Source of the DNA: TTA-H9 sp002071415 | Lineage (GTDB): Bacteria; Bacteroidota; Bacteroidia; Bacteroidales; TTA-H9 | NCBI GenBank assembly: GCA_035411425.1 | Contig: DAONSX010000014.1 | Span: 1 to 48,187, forward strand | Direction of reading: 5' to 3' | Length of the DNA stretch: 48,187 nucleotides | In this document: positions 1 through 9,384 of the stretch, one piece after another | Layout: the number at the start of each line of letters is the position of its first letter | Numbering within the stretch: position 1 is the stretch's first letter | Position numbers and translations under genes: made by a program | The notes under the pieces: model-generated | The model's input: the letters and a program-made list of their open reading frames with translations, nothing else | The model's database searches: none | What the model was told of the DNA's origin: nothing

Positions 1-264
1 CCTCTCTTTTCAACATAATAAATTAACTTTGATAAAAATATTGTCCAGACTCATTGGACCATCTCAGTAATCCATAAATTATATAATATAATCACCATAT
101 AGCTACCACTGCTATTCAAATAATCTTCTGTCTTCGAATCGATTAATAAAGTATAAAGCCAAATTCTTGGTTGTGAATTTGACATTTATTTTCGAAACTA
201 CCTAACGGCTTAGATCCTTCGGAATTTTCAATGTGCTGATTAAAAATTATTTTATGTTACAGAA
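1..264. other. Intergenic left edge, no gene seen
   Basis: This AT-rich stretch lies downstream of the minus-strand acetyltransferase. I see no convincing ORF on either strand. A 5-bp stem (43-47 with 55-59, 7-nt loop) is followed on the minus strand by a T-rich tract. It could be a weak terminator for minus-strand transcripts, but the stem is too short to be sure. Confidence 0.5.
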
Positions 265-750
265 TTATTTGTTTTCCAATCGTTTGTAAAGTGGTAAGGA
301 GACTTTACGAGCAATATTTTCGGCAATCAATTCGCCTTCTTTTGTGAAAGGCCACACAAAAAGTGCCTTGATAGGAAATTGTTGGCGTATATTCTCAACA
401 GCTTGAAGAATAAGACGCTTAGCTATTCCTTGACGTCGATATTCTTCTAAAACCAACGCAGAACAAAGATAGAGTGCTTCATATGATATATTCGAGGGTG
501 TAAGTTCGAAAAGTTCATTTTCAGATATTTCTCCTTTAACGAAACAATTCATAAGTTCGAGTGTAGAGGGAATAATCATAATCCACGCCACAGGACCATT
601 GCTGTCGCTATACTCTGCAAAAGTTGATGGATGCATCTCTTTCAAACGATCCATTACTTCGGGAGTAACTCTTATTTGGTTAGGATCACTCGAAGTAGCA
701 AAAACTTCATCTACAAGTTTGAGCATTCTTTCATAATTATTTGAAATCAT
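265..750 (-). CDS. GNAT-family acetyltransferase
   Basis: The 161-residue product looks like a single-domain GCN5-related N-acetyltransferase that would transfer an acyl group from acyl-CoA to an amine; the substrate cannot be read. The clearest signature is around residues 100-114: a beta-strand (ALVLEEYRR) followed by the QGIAKRL turn and helix, matching the acetyl-CoA pyrophosphate-binding motif A (R/Q-x-x-G-x-G/A). The first half is less conserved and includes a hydrophobic strand WIMIIPS. There is no signal peptide, so it should be cytoplasmic. It sits alone, with 27 bp to the TPR gene upstream on the same strand, so it may be read from the same transcript. The family assignment is good; the function is unknown. 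Confidence 0.65.
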   Translation of the reverse strand: MISNNYERMLKLVDEVFATSSDPNQIRVTPEVMDRLKEMHPSTFAEYSDSNGPVAWIMIIPSTLELMNCFVKGEISENELFELTPSNISYEALYLCSALVLEEYRRQGIAKRLILQAVENIRQQFPIKALFVWPFTKEGELIAENIARKVSLPLYKRLENK

Positions 751-777
751 AATTAAAATATTTTAATATTCAATAAT

Positions 778-2307
778 TTACTTCATTTTCTTTGTTCTTT
801 CCATCCCAATCTTGGCTTTTTGAGTTATACTATTTCTATACTCTTCGAAAGGCATATCCATGCACATCTTATAATGATGCCTGGCCAGTGGATACTGATG
901 TTGTTTTTCATAAATCATCGCCATCATGAGCGATGCGTTTGCGGCATAATATTGTGGGAGCGCCTTACCTAATTCGATTGCCTTGTGATATTCGAGTTTA
1001 GCCATCACTAAATTATGGGTTTCGTCGTAAATTCTGCCTAAGCGATAATGGTATTCAGTCTGTTCGATAATTGGCAAAGTATTCAATTTATCTTTATTCT
1101 CTAACAACAGATTCAAGGCTTGATTGTAATATCCACCATCAAAAAGAAGTCGTGATTTCAATAATAGAACGTTTGGTATAATGCCCTTTGTAGCTGCAAA
1201 ATGAGCCTGTTTATCTGCATCCACCTCTTCCTGACCTGTTTTAAGAACCTGCTTCATCAATAAATAATATTCTTCTCTATCTTCTTTTATTAAATATTGC
1301 CATGCTTTTCGCTGAAGACTTGATTTTTTGAAATTCTTTACCGTAGGATAGCTTAAATATTTGTCATAATATATCAAACAACTATCCGAGAGTTTATTCT
1401 GGTAAGCATTAGCCAGTAAATAATCGAGAAAAGTAAATTCAGTTTGATCGGGATAGAATTTTCTCGATCGAAGGATACGAATAACCTCATCGTTTCGACC
1501 CGTAAACAGTGACACTTTCGAAAATGCAAAAGCCTGTATAGGATCGAGTTTCTCAAGCTCAATATCTTTTTGACTTAGATATTTGTTACGAAAAGAGAGA
1601 GATTTTTCTTTTCCTTTATCAAGATTGATATAAATAAAACTCAAGTAGAATACTGTTTCTTTCTCGAGCCAGAATAAATCATTATTTTGCATAGATTCTT
1701 CCAATGCAGTTTCGAGTTCACTCAGACCTTGTTCGACAGTTCCTTTGTATCCGAGTAGATTTTTTATCCAATTGTATTGATCGGGTACCGAGCCGACGAA
1801 AACATGTAAAACACCTAATGCAGAAAGAGAAGGTGGAAACTGAGGATAAAGACGATAATTCTTTTCAAGCAAACGATATGCAGTATTCGCTTCTTTAAAA
1901 GCCGTGTAGTAATCTTTGAATTTTAGATGGATTATAGCCCATTGAAAATGAAAATGACCCAGACAATACCTATAATAAGGTGAGTTTTGATCTCCAGACT
2001 CCAACCATTTTAGACGAATTTTCTTTGAATTTTTGAGATTTTGGTATTGTTTATCATCTTCAGAGTTCAGTAAATAAATGAAATCGATATAGTTTTCAAC
2101 CCAAATGGGTATATTCGCTTTAGAATTCAGGCTTTTAGAAATATTCACTTGCTCCCTGGCTTTTTCGAATCGAAATTCAGAAGCTAATTCTAATGCTCTT
2201 GTGGTGTATATATCAAAAAAATATTGATTTTGTGCAGAAATTTTCGATATAGAAAGAATGATTGAGAATATTATTATCAACAAAAATAATGAATAATGCC
2301 GTATCAT
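778..2307 (-). CDS. Exported TPR-repeat protein
   Basis: This is a tetratricopeptide-type protein of about 509 residues with an N-terminal hydrophobic segment (MIRHYSLFLLIII...) resembling a signal peptide or anchor. The rest is helical repeats, with TPR-like pairs clearest near the C-terminus (ALNLLLENKDKL, YHYRLGRIYDETHNLVMAKLEYHKAIELGKA, MMAMIYEKQHQYPLARHHYK). It is probably a periplasmic scaffold; no catalytic motif is visible. I chose the ATG at 2307 over the frame start at 2391. The longer form would run through the hairpin terminator at 2354-2376 and lose the signal peptide, and an AGGA sequence sits just upstream of 2307. The gene is separated by that terminator from the zinc-ribbon gene and is probably transcribed independently. 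Confidence 0.7.
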   Translation of the reverse strand: MIRHYSLFLLIIIFSIILSISKISAQNQYFFDIYTTRALELASEFRFEKAREQVNISKSLNSKANIPIWVENYIDFIYLLNSEDDKQYQNLKNSKKIRLKWLESGDQNSPYYRYCLGHFHFQWAIIHLKFKDYYTAFKEANTAYRLLEKNYRLYPQFPPSLSALGVLHVFVGSVPDQYNWIKNLLGYKGTVEQGLSELETALEESMQNNDLFWLEKETVFYLSFIYINLDKGKEKSLSFRNKYLSQKDIELEKLDPIQAFAFSKVSLFTGRNDEVIRILRSRKFYPDQTEFTFLDYLLANAYQNKLSDSCLIYYDKYLSYPTVKNFKKSSLQRKAWQYLIKEDREEYYLLMKQVLKTGQEEVDADKQAHFAATKGIIPNVLLLKSRLLFDGGYYNQALNLLLENKDKLNTLPIIEQTEYHYRLGRIYDETHNLVMAKLEYHKAIELGKALPQYYAANASLMMAMIYEKQHQYPLARHHYKMCMDMPFEEYRNSITQKAKIGMERTKKMK

Positions 2308-2344
2308 AAACAGGTCCTTAATGATAGAATTATCAGCAACGATT

Positions 2345-2376
2345 AAAAAAATACACCTTCTTATATTCAGAAGGTG
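2345..2376 (-). terminator. Rho-independent terminator after zinc-ribbon gene
   Basis: A perfect 8-bp stem, CACCTTCT (2354-2361) with AGAAGGTG (2369-2376), has a 7-nt loop. On the minus strand it is followed by TAT and then six T residues (A-run at 2345-2350). It lies 23 bp past the stop codon of the zinc-ribbon gene and ends the Nif3/zinc-ribbon transcript. Confidence 0.8.
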
Positions 2377-2398
2377 CATGACTGAATACAAGATTTTA

Positions 2399-3187
2399 TC
2401 AAGACTGATTTACGCTATCTACAATAGCTTGGTCAACCAGAATTCTGCCGCAATATTCGCAAACGATGATCTTCTTATGCATACGTATATCTAACTGATG
2501 CTGAGGAGGAATTTTATTGAAACATCCTCCACAAGCATCTCTTTCCACATGCACCACTGCCAAGCCATTTCTGGCATTTTTCCTTATACGCGTATAAGCC
2601 AGCAATAAGCGGTCTTCAATGAGTTTCCTGCATTTTTCAGCTTTCTGAAGCAATTCTTTTTCTTCCTTTTCGGTTTCTGCTATAATATCAGCCAATTCAC
2701 TTCGCTTAATTTCCAATTCACTTTTATTTTCTTCGACGAGCTTCTGAGCTTTTTCAATTTCTTCCTTTAAATGATTCAATTCATTGGTAAATTCATTGAT
2801 CCGCTTATTCGCCAGCTGTATTTCGAGCTGTTGATATTCTATTTCTTTCGACAATGCATCGTATTCTCTGTTATTACGTACATTCATTTGTTGATCTTCA
2901 TATTTCTTGATAAGAGCTTGGCAATCTTTTATAATATTTTTCTTTTCCAGAATTTTTTGCTCGTACTCGGCAATTTGTTGAATATAATTATCAATGCGAG
3001 TTTCGAGCCCTGCGATTTCATCTTCCAGATCTTGTACCTCAAGAGGCAGTTCACCTCTTATAATTCTGATGCGGTCGATCTGAGATTCTATTTGCTGCAA
3101 TCGGTAAAGATTGGTTAACTTCTGTTCGATTGAAAGTTCGACATTCTCTTCTGTTTGTGGATTCTGAAGGTTGGCGTTTGTGTCCAT
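2399..3187 (-). CDS. Coiled-coil protein with C-terminal C4 zinc ribbon (DUF164/zf-RING_7 family)
   Basis: The 262-residue cytoplasmic protein is almost entirely charged heptad-rich coiled coil (about residues 20-190). It ends in a C4 zinc ribbon with CGGC at about 219-222 and CEYC at about 243-246. This is the architecture of the DUF164 family, found widely in bacteria and often next to nif3/yqfO, as here. Members are thought to bind nucleic acid or tether proteins, but no defined biochemical role can be read from the sequence. It lies 44 bp downstream of the Nif3 gene on the same strand and is followed by a strong terminator, so the two genes form a short operon. The coiled coil lacks a membrane segment. 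Confidence 0.8.
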   Translation of the reverse strand: MDTNANLQNPQTEENVELSIEQKLTNLYRLQQIESQIDRIRIIRGELPLEVQDLEDEIAGLETRIDNYIQQIAEYEQKILEKKNIIKDCQALIKKYEDQQMNVRNNREYDALSKEIEYQQLEIQLANKRINEFTNELNHLKEEIEKAQKLVEENKSELEIKRSELADIIAETEKEEKELLQKAEKCRKLIEDRLLLAYTRIRKNARNGLAVVHVERDACGGCFNKIPPQHQLDIRMHKKIIVCEYCGRILVDQAIVDSVNQS

Positions 3188-3231
3188 AAATTTATTTTCC
3201 TGATTAAGATATTACAGTGCAACTTATTATA

Positions 3232-4335
3232 TCACAAATAATTAACAGGATTCAATCCTTTTTGTGAAATTTCCACTGCAAAATTAGGAAATTTTTGTAA
3301 GAGAAATTCTTTCAGAAGGTTGAGGCCTCCAATTTCTGTTTCATAATGACCTGCATCAATAAGTAGCATATTTTCAATTGCTGAATCGAGAAAATTGTGA
3401 TATTTGAGATCTGAAGTTACAAAAGCGTCGGCATTCAATTTTACTGCTTCTTCGATGAGAAACGAACCAGAACCTCCACATAAGGCAACTTTAGAAATTA
3501 TCTTGTTGTTGCTTAAGGTATTATATCGAATCGACTTACATTCTAATGATGATTTTAGAAAAGCCAAAAAATCCATAAGTTCAAAATTCTGAGGTAAATT
3601 TCCGATAATCCCCTCTCCTACTGATGTATAAACATTATCTAAAGGAATAATATCATAAGCAACTTCTTCATAGGGATGAACTTCCAATAATAATCGTATT
3701 ATCGTGTCGGTTAGGTGAACTGGGAAAATCACTTCTATACGAGTTTCCAATTCCTTATGTATCTGATTGATTTCTCCCACGTATGGATGTGAACCCTCCT
3801 GAGCTCGAAAAGTACCATATCCTTCGGCATTAAAGCTGCAACTATCGTAATTTCCAATATATCCTCCACCGACACTGAATAAAGCCGAACGAACTTTTTC
3901 AGAAAAATCAACTGGACAAAATGTAACCAACTTTCTCAAAGCTCCTTTCTTAGGACATAAAATCATAGTATCTTTTAATCCGAGTTTGTTAGCAAGTGCT
4001 TCATTCGTTCCTTTTGCCACATTATCGAAATTAGTATGAAAGGAAATGAGAGAAATTCTATTTTCGGTAAGTTTTCGTATGATTCTTCCTTCGGACTTTG
4101 AAAAGTCGAGATAACGAAGGCCTTTGAAGAAAAAAGGATGATGAGTAAGAATCAGATTGAATCGATTTTGTATGGCTTCATCAATAATTTCTGTAGTCAG
4201 ATCGAGGCAAAGAAGTATTCCATGAACCTCCTCATCCTTATCCCCCAACTGAAATCCTGAATTGTCATATTCTTCTTGATAGACGAATGGTGCATATTGG
4301 TCGAGCACTTGCAATACATCACGAACGGTTATCAT
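3232..4335 (-). CDS. Nif3-like dinuclear metal centre protein (YqfO type)
   Basis: This is a Nif3/YqfO/YbgI family member, hexameric proteins with a two-metal site and unresolved physiological function, annotated in some organisms as a GTP cyclohydrolase 1 type 2 homologue. Metal ligands are visible: HH at residues 65-66 in ILTHHPFF, H100 and D104 in SFHTNFDN, and the C-terminal GHYETE motif. At 367 residues it is the long form, carrying the roughly 100-residue middle insertion (about 130-235) found in YqfO and absent from the ~250-residue E. coli YbgI. It has no signal peptide. It is the first gene of a two-gene operon with the zinc-ribbon protein. A TAnnTTTG-type element on the minus strand (4352-4359) lies just upstream of its ATG. 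Confidence 0.88.
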   Translation of the reverse strand: MITVRDVLQVLDQYAPFVYQEEYDNSGFQLGDKDEEVHGILLCLDLTTEIIDEAIQNRFNLILTHHPFFFKGLRYLDFSKSEGRIIRKLTENRISLISFHTNFDNVAKGTNEALANKLGLKDTMILCPKKGALRKLVTFCPVDFSEKVRSALFSVGGGYIGNYDSCSFNAEGYGTFRAQEGSHPYVGEINQIHKELETRIEVIFPVHLTDTIIRLLLEVHPYEEVAYDIIPLDNVYTSVGEGIIGNLPQNFELMDFLAFLKSSLECKSIRYNTLSNNKIISKVALCGGSGSFLIEEAVKLNADAFVTSDLKYHNFLDSAIENMLLIDAGHYETEIGGLNLLKEFLLQKFPNFAVEISQKGLNPVNYL

Positions 4336-4351
4336 TGAATTTTCTTTTTTA

Positions 4352-4433
4352 CAAAATTATGAAATATGCTTCAATTCTGCATTACTCTTAATAATACATT
4401 ATTTCAAATTTCATAGAATTTGATTTATTTTTG
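4352..4433. promoter_or_regulatory. Divergent promoter region nif3 / lpxK
   Basis: The 129-bp gap between two divergent genes holds a -7-like element for each direction matching the Bacteroidota TAnnTTTG pattern. TAATTTTG is on the minus strand (4352-4359, toward nif3) and TATTTTTG on the plus strand (4426-4433, toward lpxK). No convincing -33 TTTG at the usual 19-21 bp spacing was found, so confidence is moderate. Confidence 0.45.
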
Positions 4434-4464
4434 TTTAAATATAAATTCTTCGTATTTTTAGCTC

Positions 4465-5550
4465 ATGAATATTTTGAAACTCTTACTTTTGCCATTTGCC
4501 TTCATTTATGGCTTTATTACAAGCTTTCGAAACTTTTTTTACAATGTTGGCATATTCAAATCGTATGCTTTCGATATCCCTATTATCTCCATTGGTAATC
4601 TATGCATGGGAGGTACTGGCAAAACTCCTCATTGCGAGTTTTTGATTCAAAATCTTTATAAACAGTATAATCTGGTTTATCTGTCGAGAGGATACAGACG
4701 GAAATCAAGAGGCTTACAGATTATCAAAATCGACGATAATTCACAAAAAGCTGGTGATGAGCCACTTCAAATAAAAAGGAAATTTCCCCATATTGTAGTA
4801 GCCGTGAGCAGGAATAGGGTAAAAGGGATACAAGAGATTCTAAATAATTTTCCACAAACCCAAATCATAATTCTTGACGATGCTTTTCAGCATCGTTCTG
4901 TACGTCCTGCAATAAATATTCTTTTATCGAATTTTTTTCATCTTTATACCAAGGATAATCTATTTCCAATTGGCAGTTTAAGAGAATCAAGAAGAGGTTA
5001 TAAAAGAGCCGATCTGATTATTGTCACTAAAACAGCAAAGATATTCCCAATGATGCTTAAAAATATAGTCGAACATGAAATAAAGCCGTTGCCTTATCAA
5101 AAGCTTTTTTTTACGTATTATAAATATTCTAATTTTTTGCCTGCCATAAGCAACAATATATATAAGAAAAATCCAAAAACCAGTAGAATTCTTCTTTTCA
5201 CCGGAATAGCAGATGCTAATCCTTTAGTCGATCATTTGAAATTAAATAATTATAGAGTAGAGCATATCTCGTTTCCAGATCATCATATTTATTCAAAAAA
5301 CGATATAATTAGAATCATTAAAACTTTCGAAAACATGATAGGAACTAATAAAATAATCCTTACCACAGAAAAGGACCTCATGCGGATTAGAGGAAATCAG
5401 GAAATCGAAGGCATTCTCAATCAATATCCACTATATTATATTCTGATTAATGTAAAATTTCATTTTGATGAAGAACAAAAATTTCTTTCTTTAATTGCTA
5501 AGATGATTGATACAAATTTACCTTTAAGACAGAAGGATATCGAATTTTAG
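4465..5550 (+). CDS. lpxK: Tetraacyldisaccharide 4'-kinase LpxK
   Basis: LpxK phosphorylates the 4' position of the tetraacyldisaccharide 1-phosphate intermediate of lipid A, at the cytoplasmic face of the inner membrane. The Walker A loop GGTGKT is at residues 49-54 within ISIGNLCMGGTGKTP, the usual LpxK signature. DDAFQHR follows the hydrophobic strand IIILDD, and GDEPLQIKRKFP and TTEKDLMRI are further conserved blocks. The hydrophobic N-terminus (about 1-25) is the typical membrane-association helix. At 361 residues it has normal family length. It is the only plus-strand gene in the first 20 kb. Its stop codon lies one base from the stop of the convergent EnvC-like gene, so the two transcripts must overlap or share a bidirectional end. 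Confidence 0.93.
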   Translation: MNILKLLLLPFAFIYGFITSFRNFFYNVGIFKSYAFDIPIISIGNLCMGGTGKTPHCEFLIQNLYKQYNLVYLSRGYRRKSRGLQIIKIDDNSQKAGDEPLQIKRKFPHIVVAVSRNRVKGIQEILNNFPQTQIIILDDAFQHRSVRPAINILLSNFFHLYTKDNLFPIGSLRESRRGYKRADLIIVTKTAKIFPMMLKNIVEHEIKPLPYQKLFFTYYKYSNFLPAISNNIYKKNPKTSRILLFTGIADANPLVDHLKLNNYRVEHISFPDHHIYSKNDIIRIIKTFENMIGTNKIILTTEKDLMRIRGNQEIEGILNQYPLYYILINVKFHFDEEQKFLSLIAKMIDTNLPLRQKDIEF

Positions 5551-5551
5551 T

Positions 5552-6793
5552 TCAATTTTTACTACTTAGCCAGGGCAATGGATTTTGTGGTGTTTTCCCT
5601 TTCCAGAGTTCAAAATGCAATTCGGCGTTTTCCTCATTTTTAATCTCACTAGCAGTACCAATTTTAGTATGTGCTGCAATCATTTCTCCTTCCTTTACCA
5701 TTATATTCTTAAGATTGCTATAAACTGTTAGAAATTCTCCATGTCTGATAATAACCACATTTCGCATACCTGGAATTTCCATAATTTTACTGACTTTACC
5801 TTTTGCTATCGAATAAACTGGCGTCTCTGGCGGGCAAATAAAATTAAGGCCATTGTTCTTGACTTTTATTCCTTTTAGTACTGGATGTGGATGTTCACCA
5901 AAATATTCTGAGATTAGTCCTCTTTCGATTGGCCAAGGCAACTTACCTTGATTCTTTTCGAATTCTACTGAAAGTTTCAAATCTTCAGCCGAATAAAAAG
6001 TTACAAAACCGTCAGAACTTTTATATTCTTTGTTTCCAGATTTATTTGAAGTTGCTGCAGCTTTCTTTGCCTCTTCTTCAATCAATTTTCTAATGGCAGC
6101 ATTTAGAGTTTCGGCCGCTTTCTTCTTTTCGGCCAATAATGACTTCAGTTTTGCCTCATCTTTTTTTGCATCTTGAAGTAAACGATTTTTTTTCTTTTGT
6201 GTGACTTCAAGATTGTTTTTCTGCTCTAATTCTAATTGTTGTAGTTGATATTTAGTTTGTTTTTGCTGTGATAATTCCTTTTGTTGAACTTCTAATCTTG
6301 TTTGTATCTCTTTGAGCATCAACATGCGTTCCTGTAGAAAATTTTTATATTGGCGATAATACTTTAAACGTAATAATGCCTGATTAAAACTCTTAGATGC
6401 AAACAAAAACTGTAATAAATCGTTTGGTTGATTTGTATATATTTGAAAATTTAACAATAATTTTTCATACTCTTTCTTATTTGCTTCCAGCATTTTTTCA
6501 TAACGTTTGATTTCTTTTGTCGTTTGTTCCAAATTAAGATCAACTATTTGAATTTCCTTCGTCAATGATTCAATCAAGCGTTTCCTATCATTAATATTCT
6601 TATTGATAAGTGTTATTTCAGTGGTGATGTTTTTTTGTGTAGTTTGAGCTTTTTTTATTTTTTGAGTTGTTTCATTGATCTCCTGTTCGAGTAATTTCCT
6701 TTGATTTTCAAGATCGGTTCTCGATTTCTGAGCTATGCTCTTTCCTGGAACTAATATTAAAATGATTATCAATAATTTTAATAAATCATTCAT
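5552..6793 (-). CDS. EnvC-like murein hydrolase activator (degenerate M23/LytM)
   Basis: The protein has a signal peptide (MNDLLKLLIIILILVPGKSIAQ), a long coiled coil (about 25-240) and a C-terminal LytM/M23 domain (about 285-413). The domain keeps the fold signatures (NNGLNF, YSIAKGKVSKI, ELHFELWKG) but lacks zinc ligands. The H-x3-D motif is replaced by GLNFI, and the first His of the usual HLHFE is Glu. As in EnvC and NlpD, it is therefore probably an activator of amidases in septal peptidoglycan splitting rather than an enzyme. The ATG at 6793 is preferred over the TTG-initiated frame start at 6805. It is the last gene of the dut-TPR-DUF4292-EnvC block. No amidase gene is in the window. 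Confidence 0.82.
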   Translation of the reverse strand: MNDLLKLLIIILILVPGKSIAQKSRTDLENQRKLLEQEINETTQKIKKAQTTQKNITTEITLINKNINDRKRLIESLTKEIQIVDLNLEQTTKEIKRYEKMLEANKKEYEKLLLNFQIYTNQPNDLLQFLFASKSFNQALLRLKYYRQYKNFLQERMLMLKEIQTRLEVQQKELSQQKQTKYQLQQLELEQKNNLEVTQKKKNRLLQDAKKDEAKLKSLLAEKKKAAETLNAAIRKLIEEEAKKAAATSNKSGNKEYKSSDGFVTFYSAEDLKLSVEFEKNQGKLPWPIERGLISEYFGEHPHPVLKGIKVKNNGLNFICPPETPVYSIAKGKVSKIMEIPGMRNVVIIRHGEFLTVYSNLKNIMVKEGEMIAAHTKIGTASEIKNEENAELHFELWKGKTPQNPLPWLSSKN

Positions 6794-6809
6794 CTTAATA
6801 ATCAATTTT

Positions 6810-7619
6810 TCAATAGATGATTAAGGATTCATAATCTGGAGGTATAACAAAATGCAAAACAACTTTATCAGTTTTTTGCCATTTATCTATACTTATATCT
6901 ATTTTTTTAGATTCTTTGCCTTGTAAATATATGTTCCAATTTGTTGGCAGATATTCATTATCAATCAATTTATGCTCCTTATAATTAATTGTTATTGTAG
7001 AAATTTTGCATGAATTTATATCGAAATTCACTGATGTTGTAACAGGTTTTTTTTCATTGAGATACACATCGATAATTTTTGGGTTATTCAATGGAAACAT
7101 CGAATCAATATAATTAGCGTTATTATTTATTACACGTAAGCCTTTATCTGTTTTTTTGTATGTATAAATAATCGAATCCGATTGTCTTAAAAAATCCGCA
7201 GTTATTATAGCCTGAAATACTTTTATATCAAAAGGCAAATTCCATTTAGTTCTTATAATTTGTAATGATTCTGTAATGTATTTATGTCTTGTTCTGTCTA
7301 AATAAAATATTGAATCATTTGTGAGCATGATTCTCAATGCTTCTATTCCTAAGCCTGGTGATACCGAAAGCCATATTGCCGAATCGTAAATAATACGAGA
7401 GTTAACATAGAATGAATAATCTTGCTTATCTTTATAATAATTTACATTTGCTTTGCAGGTTAAGAATTTATGAGGTGTATGCATTTTGAAATAGTCTGAA
7501 ATAGGATATCGAAAAGTTTGCGGATAAGGTGTAGATATTGGTTTTTCTTTCACTTTGCATGAAGTAATTATAAGTAACCAGCTAAATAATATCAAGAGTA
7601 TAAAACTATTCTTATTCAT
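6810..7619 (-). CDS. DUF4292-type lipoprotein
   Basis: The product of about 269 residues begins with a lipoprotein signal, MNKNSFILLILFSWLLIITSC, with the lipobox Cys followed by KVKEKP. The body is beta-rich (repeats such as DKQDYSFYVNSRIIYDSAIWLSVSPGLGIEALRI) and resembles DUF4292 proteins, which recur in Bacteroidota between a TPR lipoprotein/secreted protein and an M23 peptidase. The fold is reminiscent of LolA/LolB-like half-barrels, but that is inference. I chose the ATG at 7619, which gives the signal peptide and overlaps the TPR gene stop by 8 nt. Starting at 7682 would put a charged stretch in front of it. It probably resides in the outer membrane and works with the EnvC-like protein just downstream. 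Confidence 0.72.
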   Translation of the reverse strand: MNKNSFILLILFSWLLIITSCKVKEKPISTPYPQTFRYPISDYFKMHTPHKFLTCKANVNYYKDKQDYSFYVNSRIIYDSAIWLSVSPGLGIEALRIMLTNDSIFYLDRTRHKYITESLQIIRTKWNLPFDIKVFQAIITADFLRQSDSIIYTYKKTDKGLRVINNNANYIDSMFPLNNPKIIDVYLNEKKPVTTSVNFDINSCKISTITINYKEHKLIDNEYLPTNWNIYLQGKESKKIDISIDKWQKTDKVVLHFVIPPDYESLIIY

Positions 7620-9345
7620 AAAGCATCTTATCTTTAATTTTTTGAAGTAGCTTTTCGCTGCTTCCTTCTTTTTCTGATGCAATCATCCAATTTTTTAATG
7701 CTTCATCAATATTCCCAATCTTATAATAAGCATCTCCCAGGTGTTCCCATAATACAGCATCATTTGTGTTATCCGTCTTTTCGACAGCCTTCTTCAAGTA
7801 AACTATTGCTTCATCATACCGTCCAAGTCTATAAAGAATCCATCCGTATGTATCAAGATATGATGGTTCTTTTGGATTAATAGATAAGGCTTTTTCCGAC
7901 ATTTTTAACGCTTTCTCGAGGTCTTTTTTTCTCTCTGCTAAGGAATAACTATAATTATTCAATAATGTTGCGTCGCTACTATCTGACTGCAATGCCAATT
8001 CGAAATAGTAATCGGATTTATCATAATCCTGTAAGTTGGAGTTAACTTCAGCAAGTAAGCGATAGAGAAATTGTGTGAGGTTGCTGTTTCGGCCCGAATA
8101 TTTCAAACTTTTTTCCAATAATTCACCTGACTCGGTATACTTCTTTTGAATGAATGATACGAACCCGCTAAAATAATATGGTAAGGGTTGATATGGATAT
8201 AACTCAATTACTTTATCAGCCAGTGATTTTAGCTTGTCATTATTTTCCAATGCTGCATAACATAACAATAATTTCTCATAGACTTCATAATTATTCACTT
8301 TCAAATCTATAGCCGCTTCATATTCTTTAGCAGCCTCCGCATAATATTGCGACACAAAATATATATTTCCTGCAAGAATTTTGGAGTTAGGTTCTTGGTT
8401 ATGCACTTGGGAAATAATACCTACTAATTTCAAAATTTGTGCAGTATCTGAAGCCTTTATATTGTCCAAAGAATAGAAATTAAGCAAATACTGAATCTTA
8501 TTATTAACAGTAATTTGTGGATTATTGAAAGCTTTTAGTAGGTATTTAAAAGCTTTATCGTTTTTTCCTTTTTTATTATAATATTCGGCTAATGTGAGTG
8601 AGGCAATTTCATTATTTGTATCGCAATTTAGGAGATCATCCAAAATACTCAACGCATCTTTATCCTTTTTGTTTTGAAAATAGTAATTTGATAAAACAAG
8701 CATAATTGATTCAGAACAAGGATATTTTGTTAAATAATTATTTAGAACACAGATCGCATCTTTTTTCTTGTCCTTTTTTAATAATAACTCAAATTTCTTT
8801 ATAATTATTTCTTCGTTTACAATATTTTTACTAATAAGTTTATCAATAAAACTAATTGCCTCGTCGTATTTTTGATTTTTAATCAGAACATCTAAGTATT
8901 TCCGGTAATCCTCAGGCTTATCGGGGAATCTCGAAATAAACAATGCAAAATATTTCATATAAGTTTCTTCATTGCCTGTTGCTTCGTATGAGTCCAAAAG
9001 TTGTTTCCAATACCAATAATTATTGGGATTTAATTTCACTGCATTTTCCATTAATACTGCTGAAGCATAAAAATTTCCTTGACTGTAATATATCTTTGAC
9101 AATTCGAAGGCTGCAGTATGATTATCGGGGTTGTTCATCAATATTAATGCTAAAATCTGAGCTGCAGTACTATCATCGCCCTGCAATACGAATTTTAAAG
9201 CTTCTAAATATTTTGCTTGTTCGTCTATTCGGATATTTTCACCAATGAATTTGTTTGGCAATGTATCCTGTATTTGTGCAAATGCATTTGAAGCACATAG
9301 TAAAGCAAAATATATCAAGAACAAATTAATATTAAATATTTTCAT
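7612..9345 (-). CDS. Exported TPR-repeat protein
   Basis: The 577-residue protein has a cleavable-looking signal peptide (MKIFNINLFLIYFALLCASNAFAQ) and a continuous array of about twelve to fourteen TPR units. Canonical units near the C-terminus include LEKALKMSEKALSINPKEPSYLDTYGW, YRLGRYDEAIVYLKKAVEK and LGDAYYKIGNIDEALKNWMIA. It probably acts as a periplasmic or outer-membrane-associated scaffold. It is transcribed with dut upstream (39 bp away) and overlaps the DUF4292 lipoprotein start by 8 nt, suggesting translational coupling. The set dut-TPR-DUF4292-EnvC recurs in Bacteroidota, which suggests the three exported products act together at the cell wall; the exact role is unknown. Confidence 0.78.
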   Translation of the reverse strand: MKIFNINLFLIYFALLCASNAFAQIQDTLPNKFIGENIRIDEQAKYLEALKFVLQGDDSTAAQILALILMNNPDNHTAAFELSKIYYSQGNFYASAVLMENAVKLNPNNYWYWKQLLDSYEATGNEETYMKYFALFISRFPDKPEDYRKYLDVLIKNQKYDEAISFIDKLISKNIVNEEIIIKKFELLLKKDKKKDAICVLNNYLTKYPCSESIMLVLSNYYFQNKKDKDALSILDDLLNCDTNNEIASLTLAEYYNKKGKNDKAFKYLLKAFNNPQITVNNKIQYLLNFYSLDNIKASDTAQILKLVGIISQVHNQEPNSKILAGNIYFVSQYYAEAAKEYEAAIDLKVNNYEVYEKLLLCYAALENNDKLKSLADKVIELYPYQPLPYYFSGFVSFIQKKYTESGELLEKSLKYSGRNSNLTQFLYRLLAEVNSNLQDYDKSDYYFELALQSDSSDATLLNNYSYSLAERKKDLEKALKMSEKALSINPKEPSYLDTYGWILYRLGRYDEAIVYLKKAVEKTDNTNDAVLWEHLGDAYYKIGNIDEALKNWMIASEKEGSSEKLLQKIKDKMLYE

Positions 9346-9384
9346 TTATAAACAATTTTTAAGGGATAAATTTTATATATCAAA

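Noticed and set aside
2308..2391. N-terminal extension of the first TPR protein
   Set aside because: It would span the terminator hairpin at 2354-2376 and bury the signal peptide.
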